Positions 1 to 9,273 of a DNA stretch of 64,000 bases are shown in pieces. The stretch is from contig NZ_CP107902.1 in assembly GCF_036013935.1 (NCBI RefSeq), positions 3,195,001-3,259,000 on the forward strand, given 5' to 3'. A program made the position numbers and the translations under genes. Position 1 is the first letter of the stretch. Each line of letters opens with the position of its first letter. The DNA is from Streptomyces sp. NBC_00461 (GTDB taxonomy: Bacteria > Actinomycetota > Actinomycetes > Streptomycetales > Streptomycetaceae). The notes beneath the pieces are model-generated. The model ran no database searches. It was not told the origin of the DNA and worked only from the letters and a program-made list of their open reading frames with translations.

Positions 1-1671
1 GCCGTCGGGGACAGCGCGTTCGTCGAGTCCCTGCGGGTGACCAGCAACCGCCCGGTGCCGACGACGGTCCGCCTCGCGGTCACCGCGGACGCCGACTTCA
101 CCGACCAGTTCGAACTGCGCTCCGACCACCGCACCTACACCAAGATCGGTGCCGTCCGCTCCCGCCAGGCCCTCGACGACGGCATGGAGTTCGGCTACCA
201 GCGCGGCGACTGGCGTTCCCGTACGACGGTGCGGACCACCCCCGCCCCGGACGCCGTCGAGGAGACGGGCACGGGCGCCCGCCGCCTCGTATGGACCCTG
301 GACCTCCAGCCGCACGGCACGGCGGAACTGACGCTTCGGGTGGCGGCCCACCCCCACGGAGCCGCCGGCTCCGCGCAGGTCCCGACGTCCCCGACCGCCG
401 CAAAGACCCAACTCCGCACTCTGGAAAGTGAGTTCGTGGAGGGTGTGTCCTTCCCGACCGGCTGGCCCGAGCTGGCGGCGGCCTGCGCACGCGGCCTCGC
501 CGACCTGGCCGCACTCCAGGTCACGGCGACGGGCCCGGACGGCGAGGACCTTCGCGTGCCGGCTGCGGGCGCCCCCTGGTTCCTGACCCTGCTGGGCCGG
601 GACGCCCTGCTCACCTCGCTCTTCGCCCTTCCCTACCGCCCCCAGCTCGCCGCGGCCACGCTCCCGGCCCTCGCCGCGGCCCAGGCGACCGAGACCGGAG
701 CGGACGCGGTGTCCCAGCCCGGCAAGATCGTGCACGAGGTGCGGCACGGGGAGCTGGCGCACTTCGGCCAGGTGCCGTACGGCCGCTACTACGGCTCCGT
801 GGACGCGACCCCCCTCTTCCTCGTCCTCCTGGGCGCCTACGTCGAGCAGACCGGGGACGCGGCTCTCGCGCGCCGGCTGGAGCCCCACGCCCGAGCGGCG
901 GTCGGCTGGATGCTCGACCACGGCGGGCTCACCTCCCGCGGCTACCTCGTCTACCGCGCCGACCAGGGCGGCCTCGCCAACCAGAACTGGAAGGACTCCC
1001 CCGGCGCGATCTGCTCCGCCGACGGGACACGGGCGAGCGGGGCGGTGATGGCGGCGGGCGCGCAGGGATACGCGTACGACGCACTGCGCCGCACGGCGTG
1101 GATCGCCCGCACGGTATGGGAGGACGGAACTTACGCGGCGTTACTCGAACAGGCCGCCGGCGACCTCCGCGACCGCTTCCAGCGGGACTTCTGGATGCGG
1201 GAGTGTTCCTTCCCCGCACTCGCCCTCGACGGCGACGGCAAGCAGGTCGACGCCCTGGCCTCGGACGCGGGGCATCTGCTCTGGTCGGGGCTGCTGGACA
1301 AGGAGTACGGGGAGGTCGTGGGCCGGCGGCTGCTGGAGCCCGACTTCTTCTCGGGCTGGGGTGTGCGGACGCTGGCCGCGGGCCAGGCGGCCTACCACCC
1401 CCTCTCGTACCACCGCGGTTCGGTGTGGCCGCACGACAACGCACTGATCACCCTCGGACTGGCCCGCTACGGGCTGCATGACGAGGCCCGGGTCGTCGCC
1501 CATGCCCTGGTGGACGCGGCGACGACCTCCGGTCATCGGCTGCCGGAGGTTCTCGCGGGGTACGGCCGGGACACGCACACGGAGCCGGTGCCGTATCCGC
1601 ATGCGTGCGTGCGGGAATCTCGTTCGGCGGCGGCGCCTCTCGCTCTGCTGACGGCGGTTGGGGGCGCGTAA
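1..1671 (+). CDS. Glycogen-debranching-like protein (amylo-alpha-1,6-glucosidase family), 5'-truncated by window edge
   Basis: The frame is open from base 1, so the gene begins outside the window; the GTG at 37 is an internal valine. About 556 residues remain. The N-terminal part resembles the beta-sandwich of the bacterial glycogen-debranching N-terminal domain. After a linker comes an alpha/alpha-toroid typical of GH63/GH15-like debranching enzymes, with motifs such as PWFLTLLGRDALLTSLFALP, ANQNWKDSPGAI, and near the end YHRGSVWPHDNALI. That order fits proteins annotated as amylo-alpha-1,6-glucosidase, which would hydrolyse alpha-1,6 branches or act on short glucosides in the cytoplasm. No signal peptide can be judged without the start. 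The family assignment rests on recognisable motifs; the substrate is inferred only. Confidence 0.85.
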   Translation, partial: AVGDSAFVESLRVTSNRPVPTTVRLAVTADADFTDQFELRSDHRTYTKIGAVRSRQALDDGMEFGYQRGDWRSRTTVRTTPAPDAVEETGTGARRLVWTLDLQPHGTAELTLRVAAHPHGAAGSAQVPTSPTAAKTQLRTLESEFVEGVSFPTGWPELAAACARGLADLAALQVTATGPDGEDLRVPAAGAPWFLTLLGRDALLTSLFALPYRPQLAAATLPALAAAQATETGADAVSQPGKIVHEVRHGELAHFGQVPYGRYYGSVDATPLFLVLLGAYVEQTGDAALARRLEPHARAAVGWMLDHGGLTSRGYLVYRADQGGLANQNWKDSPGAICSADGTRASGAVMAAGAQGYAYDALRRTAWIARTVWEDGTYAALLEQAAGDLRDRFQRDFWMRECSFPALALDGDGKQVDALASDAGHLLWSGLLDKEYGEVVGRRLLEPDFFSGWGVRTLAAGQAAYHPLSYHRGSVWPHDNALITLGLARYGLHDEARVVAHALVDAATTSGHRLPEVLAGYGRDTHTEPVPYPHACVRESRSAAAPLALLTAVGGA

Positions 1672-1701
1672 GAACTCGGGGCGGGGGGTTGTGTTGCGGC
1701 T

Positions 1702-1878
1702 GCGGGCTCGTTGTGGCCGGTCGCGCAGTTCCCCGCAACGTCCCCCCAAAGACCGGCCGTGAGCGACAGCGGGCTCGCCGTGGCCGATCGTGCCGTTCCC
1801 CGCAACTTCCCCCCAAAGACCGGCCATGGGCGGCAGCGGGCTCGTCGTAGCCGATCGCGCCGTTCCCTGCACGCCTGG
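1702..1878. repeat. 67-bp direct tandem repeat, about 2.6 copies
   Basis: Units begin with GCGGGCTCG at 1702, 1769 and 1836, an exact 67-bp period. Shared blocks inside each unit include GTTCCC(C/T)GCA and, in the first two, CCCCCCAAAGACCGGCC. The third unit is cut short near 1878. The motif resembles the dispersed intergenic element with a core like TCGCGCAGTTCCCCGC that I associate with Streptomyces genomes. It fills much of the 1672-2037 gap between the debranching-like gene and the sulfatase-like gene. The rest of that gap (1879-2037) holds nothing I recognise apart from the sulfatase ribosome-binding site. Confidence 0.85.
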
Positions 1879-2037
1879 AGGGCGCTGGCGGCAGCGTTGG
1901 TTACCCGTTTGCCGGGTGTTTGCCCTTGGCCTCTGAACGTGGGCGCAGGGTGGGCCGTACGGAATTGTGGCGGGTCCCAGCCTCCCCAGCGTGGCCCGCC
2001 ACTCCGCATCAGGGCCTCGCATGGAAGGACCTTCGGG

Positions 2038-3861
2038 TTGCCTCAGGACACGAGCACGCGCCAGACAACGGAAACGGCAGGGGCGCCCGGGGACGAGACC
2101 GCGGAGCGAGAAGCCGGCAAGGAACTCGTCGCCGCCCCGAGCCTCCTCTCCCGCATACGCTCCCTTCCGCGCCCCCACCCCCGGCGGGCCTGGCGGCGCT
2201 GGAAGGCCGCCCACCCCGTGCCCGCGCAGGTCATCGGCATCGTCGTGACGACCGGCGCGCTCGCGCTCATCGTCGCGGCGCTCGTGATGCCGAACCGCCT
2301 TGAGACCTTCCGCCCGGCCGAGTTCATACGACTACCGGTGGAGGCGCTGCTCGGGGCGGCCGTGCTGACCGCTCTGCCGCGCAGGCCGAGGCTGATCGTG
2401 GCGGTGCTGTTCGGGCTGCTGCTCGGCGTGCTCACCGTGCTGAACCTGATGGACATCGGCTTCTACGAATACCTCGGCCGCGGCTTCAACATCATCCTGG
2501 ACTGGCCGCTGCTGACCGACGCACAGTCCTACCTCGGCGACACGCTGGGCAAGGGGACGGCCCAACTGGCGGCCATCGGCGTCGTCCTGCTCGTCGCGCT
2601 CATCCTCGCCGTGATGGCCCTCGCGGCGGTCCGCGTCGGCAACCTGGTGGGGCGGCACCCGGGCCACTCGACCCGCGTCCTCCTGGTGCTGTGCGCGTTC
2701 TGGATGACCTGCGCGAGCGTGAACCTGCAGAACGCCGGCGTGCCGCTGTCCGCCGAGCACACCGTCACGATGCTCAAGTACCGCGCGGAGCGGGTCCGGG
2801 ACGCCATCCGGGACGAGGCGGCATTCGGGAAGATCGCGCGGGCTGACACGTTCGGCAACACACCGCCCAGCCAGTTGGTGCCGGATCTGCGCGGCAAGGA
2901 CATGGTCTTCACCTTCATCGAGAGCTACGGCCGCAGCGCGATCGAGGACCCGGTCGAGGCGCCCGGAGTGGACGCGACACTCGCCGCGCGCACCAAGGCC
3001 CTCGCGAAGGCGGGCTTCCACGCCAAGAGCGGCTGGCTGACGTCGGCGACGTACGGGGGCAGCAGCTGGCTCGGCCACTCCACGACCATGTCGGGCCTGT
3101 GGATCAACAACCAGAGCCGCTACCGGACCGTCACCGCGGGCAACGGCGAACACCTCACCCTCACCAAGGCGTTCCAGAAGACCGGTGCCTTCGACACGGT
3201 CGGCATCATGCCGGGCGTGCAGAAGGGCTGGCCGGAGGAGAAGTGGTACGGCCTCGACAAGGTCTACGACGCCTTCCAGCTGGGCTACAAGGGGCCGAAG
3301 TTCAGCTGGTCGACCATGCCCGACCAGTACGCCCTCGAACAGTTCCAGAGGCAGGTGCACAGCAAGAAGCCGGCCAACGGCAAGTCACGGATGTCGTTCC
3401 TCATCCTGACCTCCAGCCACCAGCCGTGGGCGCCCCTCCCGAAGATCGTCCCGTGGGACCAGATCGGCAACGGCTCGATCTTCAACGCCATCCAGAAGGC
3501 CGGCAAGAAGCCCTCGGACATCCTCACCAGCTCGCCCAAGTCCCAGGCGGAGTACGGCAAGTCGGTCCAGTACTCGGTGACCGCCCTCACCCAGTGGCTG
3601 GAGCGCTACGGCAACGACAACACCGTCCTCGTCTTCCTCGGCGACCACCAGCCCATCGCCCGAGTCAGCGGCAACCACGCCAGCCGGGACGTCCCGATCT
3701 CGATCGTGGCCAAGGACCCGAAGGTCCTCGACAAGATCAACTCCTGGAACTGGACAGACGGCCTGCGCCCCGCCCACAACGCCCCGGTCTGGAAGATGAG
3801 CAACTTCCGCGACGCCTTCCTCACGGCATACGGCTCGACCCCACACCCCAAGAAGGGCTGA
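2038..3861 (+). CDS. Membrane-anchored sulfatase-like (LTA synthase-type) protein
   Basis: A 607-residue protein from a TTG start at 2038, chosen because GGAAGGAC lies 9 bases upstream. The frame stays open further upstream, but only through the 67-bp repeat and low-quality sequence. About five hydrophobic helices occupy residues 60-240. An extracellular sulfatase/phosphoglycerol-transferase domain follows, with VFTFIESYGRS near the nucleophile region, GGSSWLGHSTTMSG, and the metal-binding FLGDHQP signature. The family transfers or hydrolyses phospho- or sulfo-esters at the outer membrane face; LtaS-type enzymes polymerise glycerol phosphate. The substrate here is unknown. It is convergent with dusB, and the 221-base gap (3862-4082) shows no clear hairpin. 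Confidence 0.8.
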   Translation: MPQDTSTRQTTETAGAPGDETAEREAGKELVAAPSLLSRIRSLPRPHPRRAWRRWKAAHPVPAQVIGIVVTTGALALIVAALVMPNRLETFRPAEFIRLPVEALLGAAVLTALPRRPRLIVAVLFGLLLGVLTVLNLMDIGFYEYLGRGFNIILDWPLLTDAQSYLGDTLGKGTAQLAAIGVVLLVALILAVMALAAVRVGNLVGRHPGHSTRVLLVLCAFWMTCASVNLQNAGVPLSAEHTVTMLKYRAERVRDAIRDEAAFGKIARADTFGNTPPSQLVPDLRGKDMVFTFIESYGRSAIEDPVEAPGVDATLAARTKALAKAGFHAKSGWLTSATYGGSSWLGHSTTMSGLWINNQSRYRTVTAGNGEHLTLTKAFQKTGAFDTVGIMPGVQKGWPEEKWYGLDKVYDAFQLGYKGPKFSWSTMPDQYALEQFQRQVHSKKPANGKSRMSFLILTSSHQPWAPLPKIVPWDQIGNGSIFNAIQKAGKKPSDILTSSPKSQAEYGKSVQYSVTALTQWLERYGNDNTVLVFLGDHQPIARVSGNHASRDVPISIVAKDPKVLDKINSWNWTDGLRPAHNAPVWKMSNFRDAFLTAYGSTPHPKKG

Positions 3862-4082
3862 GCGGAACGCCGCGGCAGGCGCCGTAGCCGCAAACGGCGG
3901 GAAGGGGACGGGGCGGGGGGTGCCCGCCCGCAGCGTCCGGCGTCCATCACCAGCACATCCCCACCAACAGCACCGCCGGACCGAGGACGGACACCCCCCG
4001 CACCGGCCCCGACCCCCCCCACCGAACCCGACGCGCTACACGCACCCCCACCGAAGCCGCACAGGCGCCGCAGGCATCCGAC

Positions 4083-5213
4083 TCACCCGCCGGACGTATC
4101 CAGCTCGGCGTCCTCCCCGACCCCCGCACAGTCATACGGGTCCTTCAGCCAACCGTCCGGCAGCACCACCCTGTTGTTGCCTGACGTACGCCCACGAGGC
4201 CCGTCGGCACCATCGGGCCAGGCCTGGTCCAGATCCAACTCGTCCAGCCCGCCCCGTAGTTCCTCCAGAGACGACGTGACGGCAAGCCGCTTACGCATCT
4301 CGCTCCCGACGGCGAACCCCTTCAGATACCAGGCCACGTGCTTACGAAAGTCGACAACACCCTTGGCCTCGTCACCGATCCACTCACCAAGCAGCGTGGC
4401 ATGCCGAACCATCACACCGGCCACCTCACGCAGCGAGGGCCGCGCACCGCCTCCCCGCCCCTCGAACGCCGCCACCAGATCCGCGAACAGCCACGGCCGC
4501 CCCAGACACCCCCGGCCCACGACCACCCCGTCACACCCGGTCTCCCGCACCATCCGCAGCGCGTCCTCGGCCGACCAGATGTCCCCGTTCCCGAGCACCG
4601 GAATCTCCGGGACGTGCTCCTTCAGCCGGGCGATGGCATCCCAGTCGGCCGTGCCGCCGTAGTGCTGGGCGGCGGTCCGCCCGTGCAAGGCGATGGCAGT
4701 GACACCCTCCTCGACAGCGATACGCCCCGCGTCGAGATACGTGATGTGGTCGTCGTCGATGCCCTTGCGCATCTTCATGGTGACCGGAAGATCCCCGGCC
4801 CCGGACACGGCCTCGCGCAGGATGGCCCGCAGCAGATGCCGCTTGTACGGCAGCGCGGATCCCCCACCCTTGCGCGTCACCTTGGGCACCGGGCACCCGA
4901 AGTTCAGGTCGATGTGGTCGGCGAGGCCCTCCTCCGCGATCATGCGGACGGCCTTGCCGACGGTCGCCGGGTCGACGCCGTACAGCTGGATCGAGCGCGG
5001 ATTCTCCGTCGCGTCGAAGTGGACCAGCTGCATGGTCTTCTCGTTGCGCTCGACCAACGCCCGGGTCGTGATCATCTCGCTGACGAACAGCCCCTTGCCC
5101 CCGCTGAACTCCCTGCACAGCGTGCGGAAGGGTGCATTGGTGATCCCGGCCATGGGCGCGAGCACGACAGGCGGCGTGACGGCGTGCGGACCGATGGACA
5201 GCGGGTGGGACAT
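4083..5213 (-). CDS. dusB: tRNA-dihydrouridine synthase (DusB-type)
   Basis: A 376-residue FMN-dependent TIM-barrel enzyme that reduces uridines in the D-loop of tRNA. Visible motifs are VVLAPMAGITNAPFR at the N-terminus, the catalytic-region LNFGCPVPKV, the PVTMKMRKG segment, ALHGRTAAQHY, and the FMN-phosphate-binding VLGNGDI and GVVVGRGCLGRPW. The start MSHPLSIG is preferred over an in-frame ATG 45 bases upstream, because CCCGGAGCC lies 8 bases before it and homologous proteins begin close to the barrel. It diverges from the MFS gene at 5357. The C-terminal tail after residue 330 is variable. Confidence 0.95.
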   Translation of the reverse strand: MSHPLSIGPHAVTPPVVLAPMAGITNAPFRTLCREFSGGKGLFVSEMITTRALVERNEKTMQLVHFDATENPRSIQLYGVDPATVGKAVRMIAEEGLADHIDLNFGCPVPKVTRKGGGSALPYKRHLLRAILREAVSGAGDLPVTMKMRKGIDDDHITYLDAGRIAVEEGVTAIALHGRTAAQHYGGTADWDAIARLKEHVPEIPVLGNGDIWSAEDALRMVRETGCDGVVVGRGCLGRPWLFADLVAAFEGRGGGARPSLREVAGVMVRHATLLGEWIGDEAKGVVDFRKHVAWYLKGFAVGSEMRKRLAVTSSLEELRGGLDELDLDQAWPDGADGPRGRTSGNNRVVLPDGWLKDPYDCAGVGEDAELDTSGG

Positions 5214-5316
5214 CAGCAGGCTCCGGGCGGAAGTACGGCAGCGGTCATGGGCAAGCACCCATTGTCGCGCACTCCCAAAGCCTCCCCTTCAGGCCGCCCG
5301 AGATACGCCAGGTAAT

Positions 5317-5349
5317 TAGTTAGACGCACTATCGAAGTCGGTGTACGCT
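5317..5349 (+). promoter_or_regulatory. Promoter with an overlapping short dyad; predicted leaderless start for the MFS gene at 5357
   Basis: TTAGAC (5320-5325) and TACGCT (5344-5349) are separated by 18 bases and match a housekeeping-type promoter. The ATG at 5357 lies only 7 bases after the -10 hexamer and no Shine-Dalgarno sequence precedes it, so the transcript is probably leaderless. TAGT/ACTA half-sites (5317-5320 and 5328-5331) overlap the -35 and could bind a repressor. The promoter call is fairly good; the operator is speculative. Confidence 0.5.
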
Positions 5350-5356
5350 GCAACGC

Positions 5357-6802
5357 ATGCCCGAGCTCAGCCCCCGCCGACGTCAGCTCGTCCTCGCGAT
5401 CTGCTGCATGAGCCTGCTGATCGTGAGCCTCGACGTCACCGCCCTGAACGTCGCCCTGCCGTCGATGCAGCACGACCTGGACGCCAGTACGTCGGGTCTC
5501 CAGTGGACGATCGACGCCTACACGCTCGTCCTGGCCTCGCTGCTCATGCTCGCGGGTTCCACCGCCGACCGGATCGGCCGCAAGAAGGTCTTCATCGCAG
5601 GCCTGACCATTTTCGGCCTGGGCTCACTGCTCTGCTCCCTGGCGCCCAGCCTCGACGCGCTGATCGCCTTCCGCATGCTCCAGGCGGTCGGCGGCTCGAT
5701 GCTCAACCCGGTCGCCATGTCGATCATCACCAACACCTTCACGGACGCGCGCGAGCGCGCCCGTGCGATCGGCGTGTGGGGCGCGGTCGTCGGCATATCG
5801 ATGGCCGCCGGTCCGCTGGTAGGCGGGCTGCTCGTGGAGTCGGTCGGCTGGCGGTCGATCTTCTGGGTCAACCTGCCGGTGGGCCTGACCGCGCTGCTCC
5901 TCACCCTGCGCTTCGTCCCCGAGTCCCGGGCGCCCAAGGCCCGCCGCCCCGACCCGGTCGGACAGTCCCTGGTCATCGCCCTGTTCGGCTCCCTGACGTA
6001 CGCGATCATCGAGGCACCTAGCTCAGGCGCCGGCTCGATCGCGCCGTTCGCCGTGATCGCCGTGGCCGCGCTGATCGGGCTCCTCTGGTACGAGCCCCGG
6101 CGCGACGAACCCCTCATCGATCTGCGGTTCTTCCGTTCCGTGCCGTTCAGCGGTGCGACCGTGATCGCGATCAGCGCGTTCGCGGCACTGGGCGGATTCC
6201 TGTTCCTGTCGACGCTGTATCTGCAGAACGTACGGGGCCTGAGCGCGCTGCACGCCGGGCTGTGGATGCTGCCGATGGCGGTGCCGATGTTCCTGTGCGC
6301 CCCGCTGTCCGGGCGGCTGGTCGGCAGCCGGGGGCCTCGGCTGCCGCTGCTGATCGCGGGGTTCGCGATGACCGCGAGCGCGGTGCTGTTCGCGGCGTTC
6401 GACGCGGAGACGTCCAACGCCACGCTGTTCCTCGGGTACATGGTGTTCGGCATCGGGTTCGGGTTCGTGAACGCGCCGATCACGAACACGGCGGTGTCCG
6501 GGATGCCGCGCGCGCAGGCCGGTGTCGCCGCCGCCGTCGCCTCCACGAGCCGACAGCTCGGTCAGACGCTGGGCGTCGCCGTGGTGGGTGCGGTGCTGGC
6601 GTCCGGCGTGGGCTCGTCGTCGTACAAGGACACGTTCGTGTCGGCTTCGGTGCCGGGGTGGTGGATTCTCGTGGGGTGCGGGGTCGCGGTACTCGTGTTC
6701 GGGGCGTTGACGAACGGGCGTTGGGCGAAGGGGACTGCCGAGCGGACGGCCAAGCAGCTGGAGTCCGCCGAGGTGCGCGAAGCCGCCGGAGTGCGTGCGT
6801 AG
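5357..6802 (+). CDS. DHA2-family MFS drug efflux transporter (EmrB/QacA type)
   Basis: A 481-residue, 14-helix major facilitator. Motif C-like VSLDVTALNVALPSM lies in TM1, motif A-like GSTADRIGRKKVF in loop 2-3, and GPLVGGLLVESVGWRSIFWVNLPVG in TM5, all typical of DHA2 proton-coupled multidrug exporters in the cytoplasmic membrane. The C-terminal tail is short and charged. No regulator lies beside it: dusB is divergent and the MmyB-type regulator at 6821 is convergent, facing its own pump. The substrate cannot be read from the sequence. Confidence 0.92.
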   Translation: MPELSPRRRQLVLAICCMSLLIVSLDVTALNVALPSMQHDLDASTSGLQWTIDAYTLVLASLLMLAGSTADRIGRKKVFIAGLTIFGLGSLLCSLAPSLDALIAFRMLQAVGGSMLNPVAMSIITNTFTDARERARAIGVWGAVVGISMAAGPLVGGLLVESVGWRSIFWVNLPVGLTALLLTLRFVPESRAPKARRPDPVGQSLVIALFGSLTYAIIEAPSSGAGSIAPFAVIAVAALIGLLWYEPRRDEPLIDLRFFRSVPFSGATVIAISAFAALGGFLFLSTLYLQNVRGLSALHAGLWMLPMAVPMFLCAPLSGRLVGSRGPRLPLLIAGFAMTASAVLFAAFDAETSNATLFLGYMVFGIGFGFVNAPITNTAVSGMPRAQAGVAAAVASTSRQLGQTLGVAVVGAVLASGVGSSSYKDTFVSASVPGWWILVGCGVAVLVFGALTNGRWAKGTAERTAKQLESAEVREAAGVRA

Positions 6803-6820
6803 TCGGGGCTGGTCTCACCC

Positions 6821-7744
6821 TCACGCCGGTTGAGAGTCGCGAGAGGCGCCCTTCTCCAACGCGATCTGCTGCAGCCTCTCCAACCGCTTCCTCGACTCCT
6901 CGTCCGCCGGTGCGTACGTCACGATGCGTGGGCCCGGTTCCGGACCCAGCCACAGGTCCGTGTGGTCCACCGTGAGGCGACCCACATGGCGATTGTCGAA
7001 CTGCTTGCGCTTGGTGCGGTGGGCCACCACCTCGTGGCGGTCCCAGTTCTCGCAGAACTCCGCGGACTCGGCGCGCAGCCGCTTCAGGAGCATCTTCCAG
7101 GCGGGCTCGGCGAGATGGCCCGCCATCGTGGCGCGGAAGCGGGCGGCCATCATGCGCTGGGCGTCCTGCAGATGCACGATCGAGGAGCACCAATCGTCGT
7201 GTGTGTAGGAGAGGATCATGCAGTTGCGGTCCTCGGGCGGCACCGCGTCCAGGTCGCACAGCAGCATCCCGTACGTGCGGTTGTAGGCGAGGATGTCGTA
7301 GCGGCTGTTCTGCACGCAGGCCGGGACCGGCTCCAGGTGCTCCAGGACGGCGCGCACCGCGGGCGTGATCGACGGGCAGCTGGTGGCCGGCGTCGGGTCC
7401 ACCTGGCCCGCCAGCTGGAAGAGGTGGGCGCGCTCGCTGGGGTCCAGGAAGAGCGTGCGGGCCAGTGCGTCCAGGACCTGCACGGAGACCTGGATGTCCC
7501 GGGCCTGTTCGAGCCACGTGTACCAGGTGACGCCGACGGCGGCGAGGTGGGCGACCTCCTCGCGGCGCAGGCCGGGTGTGCGGCGTCGGCGGCCGCGGGG
7601 CAGGCCGACCTGCTCGGGCGTGATGTGCTCACGCCGGTGCCGCAGGAACCCGGCGAGTTCGTGCCGTCGCACCGAACCGGCGGCGTCCCTGGTCACAGGG
7701 GTGCCCGGGGTGCGTACCGCATGATCCTGTGCCATCGTCGTCAT
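6821..7744 (-). CDS. XRE-family helix-turn-helix regulator with MmyB-like ligand-binding domain
   Basis: A 307-residue cytoplasmic regulator. The HTH spans roughly residues 28-95, with the family hallmark RRRTPGLRREEVAHLAAVGVTWYTWLEQ. A C-terminal MmyB-type domain (about 115-285) follows; this PAS-like fold is thought to bind a fatty-acid-like ligand. It is divergent from an MFS pump starting at 7846, with a near-perfect dyad between them, the usual arrangement of a repressor controlling its own efflux gene. The start could be 7744 or the in-frame ATG at 7735 (MAQDHA). Two more members of the family lie at 53161 and 60525. Confidence 0.9.
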   Translation of the reverse strand: MTTMAQDHAVRTPGTPVTRDAAGSVRRHELAGFLRHRREHITPEQVGLPRGRRRRTPGLRREEVAHLAAVGVTWYTWLEQARDIQVSVQVLDALARTLFLDPSERAHLFQLAGQVDPTPATSCPSITPAVRAVLEHLEPVPACVQNSRYDILAYNRTYGMLLCDLDAVPPEDRNCMILSYTHDDWCSSIVHLQDAQRMMAARFRATMAGHLAEPAWKMLLKRLRAESAEFCENWDRHEVVAHRTKRKQFDNRHVGRLTVDHTDLWLGPEPGPRIVTYAPADEESRKRLERLQQIALEKGASRDSQPA

Positions 7745-7775
7745 GCCTCCAGCGTGCCGCCCCGCAGAGCCTGTT

Positions 7776-7798
7776 TCCAGGTAGTGCTTCTACCAGGA
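7776..7798. promoter_or_regulatory. Inverted-repeat operator between regulator and MFS pump
   Basis: Arms TCCAGGTAG (7776-7784) and CTACCAGGA (7790-7798) flank a 5-base spacer and match at 8 of 9 positions. A further CTGGTA half-site lies at 7809-7814, towards the pump gene. The site sits in the 101-bp divergent gap between the MmyB-type regulator and the DHA2 pump and is the obvious candidate operator for both. Binding is inferred. Confidence 0.65.
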
Positions 7799-7845
7799 TA
7801 AGGAGACTCTGGTACCCCTCTGGGAGTGGTCGCAGGCTCGAAGGC

Positions 7846-9273
7846 GTGACCGAAACCATCGCTCCACGCACCGTCCGCTCGCCGGCCGCGACACCCTCGC
7901 TCGGCGGCCTCGGGCTCTTCACCGTGCTGCTGGCAGCGGCACTTCCCCTGATCGACTTCTTCATCGTCAACGTCGCCCTGCCGTCCATCGGCAGGGACCT
8001 GCACGCGAGCGAGTCCGTGCTGGAACTCGTCGTCGCCGGGTACGGGCTCGCGTACGCCGTGCTGCTCGTCCTGGGCGGACGGCTTGGCGACCTGTTCGGC
8101 CGGCGCCGCTTCTTCCTGGGCGGCATGGCGGCCTTCGGGCTGACCTCGCTGGCCTGCGGACTCGCGCCCAGTGCCTGGACGCTGGTCGCGGCGCGGGTCG
8201 CGCAGGGCGCCGCGTCGGCCGCGATGCTGCCGCAGGTCCTCGCCACCATCCAGTCGGCCACCGCGGGGCAGCAACGGGCGAAGGCCATGAGTCTCTACGG
8301 CGCCACGGCCGGGCTGTCCATGGTCGCCGGGCAGATCCTCGGCGGGGTGCTCGTGGCCGCGGACATCGCGGGCACGGGTTGGCGCTCGGTCTTCCTGGTG
8401 AACGTCCCCGTGGTCGTCGTGGGCCTGGTCCTGGCGGCCCGTGGCGTGCCCGAGACCCGTTCCCGGCGTCCGGAGCCGGTGGACGGGCCCGGCACCGTCC
8501 TGCTCACGGCGTCCCTCCTCGCGCTGCTGGCCCCGCTCACCGAGGGCCGCTCGGCGGGCTGGCCGCTGTGGACGTGGCTGTCGCTGCTGGCGTTCCCGTT
8601 CGTGGCGACGGCGTTCTACCTGGTGGAGCGGCGGGCGGACCGGCAGGGCCGTACGCCGCTGGTGCCGCCGAGCCTGTTCGCGCTGACCTCGCTCAGGCGC
8701 GGGCTGGTGATGATCCTCCCCTTCTCCGTCGGCTTCAGCGGGTTCATGTTCGTGATCGCGGTGGCGCTGCAGCGGGGCGCGGGACTGGGGCCGGTCCCGG
8801 CGGGGCTGGCGCTCGCGCCGATGGCCGTCGTCTTCTTCTTCGTCTCGCTGGCCGGCCCGCGGCTGGTGGCCCGGTACGGCACCCGGGTGGTGACCGCCGG
8901 CGCGCTGGTCCAAGGGCTCGGCGTCGGACTGATGGCCCTGGCGGCATGGCGGTCCTGGCCCGGCCTCGGCCTGGTGGAGCTGCTCCCCGGTGCGGCCCTC
9001 GCCGGAGCGGGGCAGGCACTCCAACTCCCCATCGTCTTCCGGGTCGTTCTCTCCGAGGTGCCGGCCGCCCGTGCCGGTGTCGGCAGCGGGGTGATGATGA
9101 CCACGCAGCAGTCGGCGCTCGCGCTCGGCGTGGCCGCCCTGGGCACCCTCTTCCTGTCCCTGGTCCCGCATGCCGGAATGCGGGACGCCCTGGTCACGAC
9201 CCTTCTGGTGCAGCTGGGCTGTGTGGTCCTGACCGGGCTGCTGAGCCTGCGGCTGCCCCGCACGATCGGCTGA
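7846..9273 (+). CDS. DHA2-family MFS transporter
   Basis: A 475-residue, 14-helix exporter. GTG at 7846 (MTETIAPRTVRS) is preferred to an upstream ATG at 7729, because the extra sequence runs through the operator and the divergent gene. Family features are LPLIDFFIVNVALPSIGRDL in TM1, the motif A-like GGRLGDLFGRRRFF, and GQILGGVL followed by GWRSVFLVNVPV around TM5-6. It is expected to be a proton-driven exporter controlled by the divergent MmyB-type regulator at 6821-7744. No strong Shine-Dalgarno sequence precedes the GTG. The substrate is unknown. Confidence 0.9.
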   Translation: MTETIAPRTVRSPAATPSLGGLGLFTVLLAAALPLIDFFIVNVALPSIGRDLHASESVLELVVAGYGLAYAVLLVLGGRLGDLFGRRRFFLGGMAAFGLTSLACGLAPSAWTLVAARVAQGAASAAMLPQVLATIQSATAGQQRAKAMSLYGATAGLSMVAGQILGGVLVAADIAGTGWRSVFLVNVPVVVVGLVLAARGVPETRSRRPEPVDGPGTVLLTASLLALLAPLTEGRSAGWPLWTWLSLLAFPFVATAFYLVERRADRQGRTPLVPPSLFALTSLRRGLVMILPFSVGFSGFMFVIAVALQRGAGLGPVPAGLALAPMAVVFFFVSLAGPRLVARYGTRVVTAGALVQGLGVGLMALAAWRSWPGLGLVELLPGAALAGAGQALQLPIVFRVVLSEVPAARAGVGSGVMMTTQQSALALGVAALGTLFLSLVPHAGMRDALVTTLLVQLGCVVLTGLLSLRLPRTIG

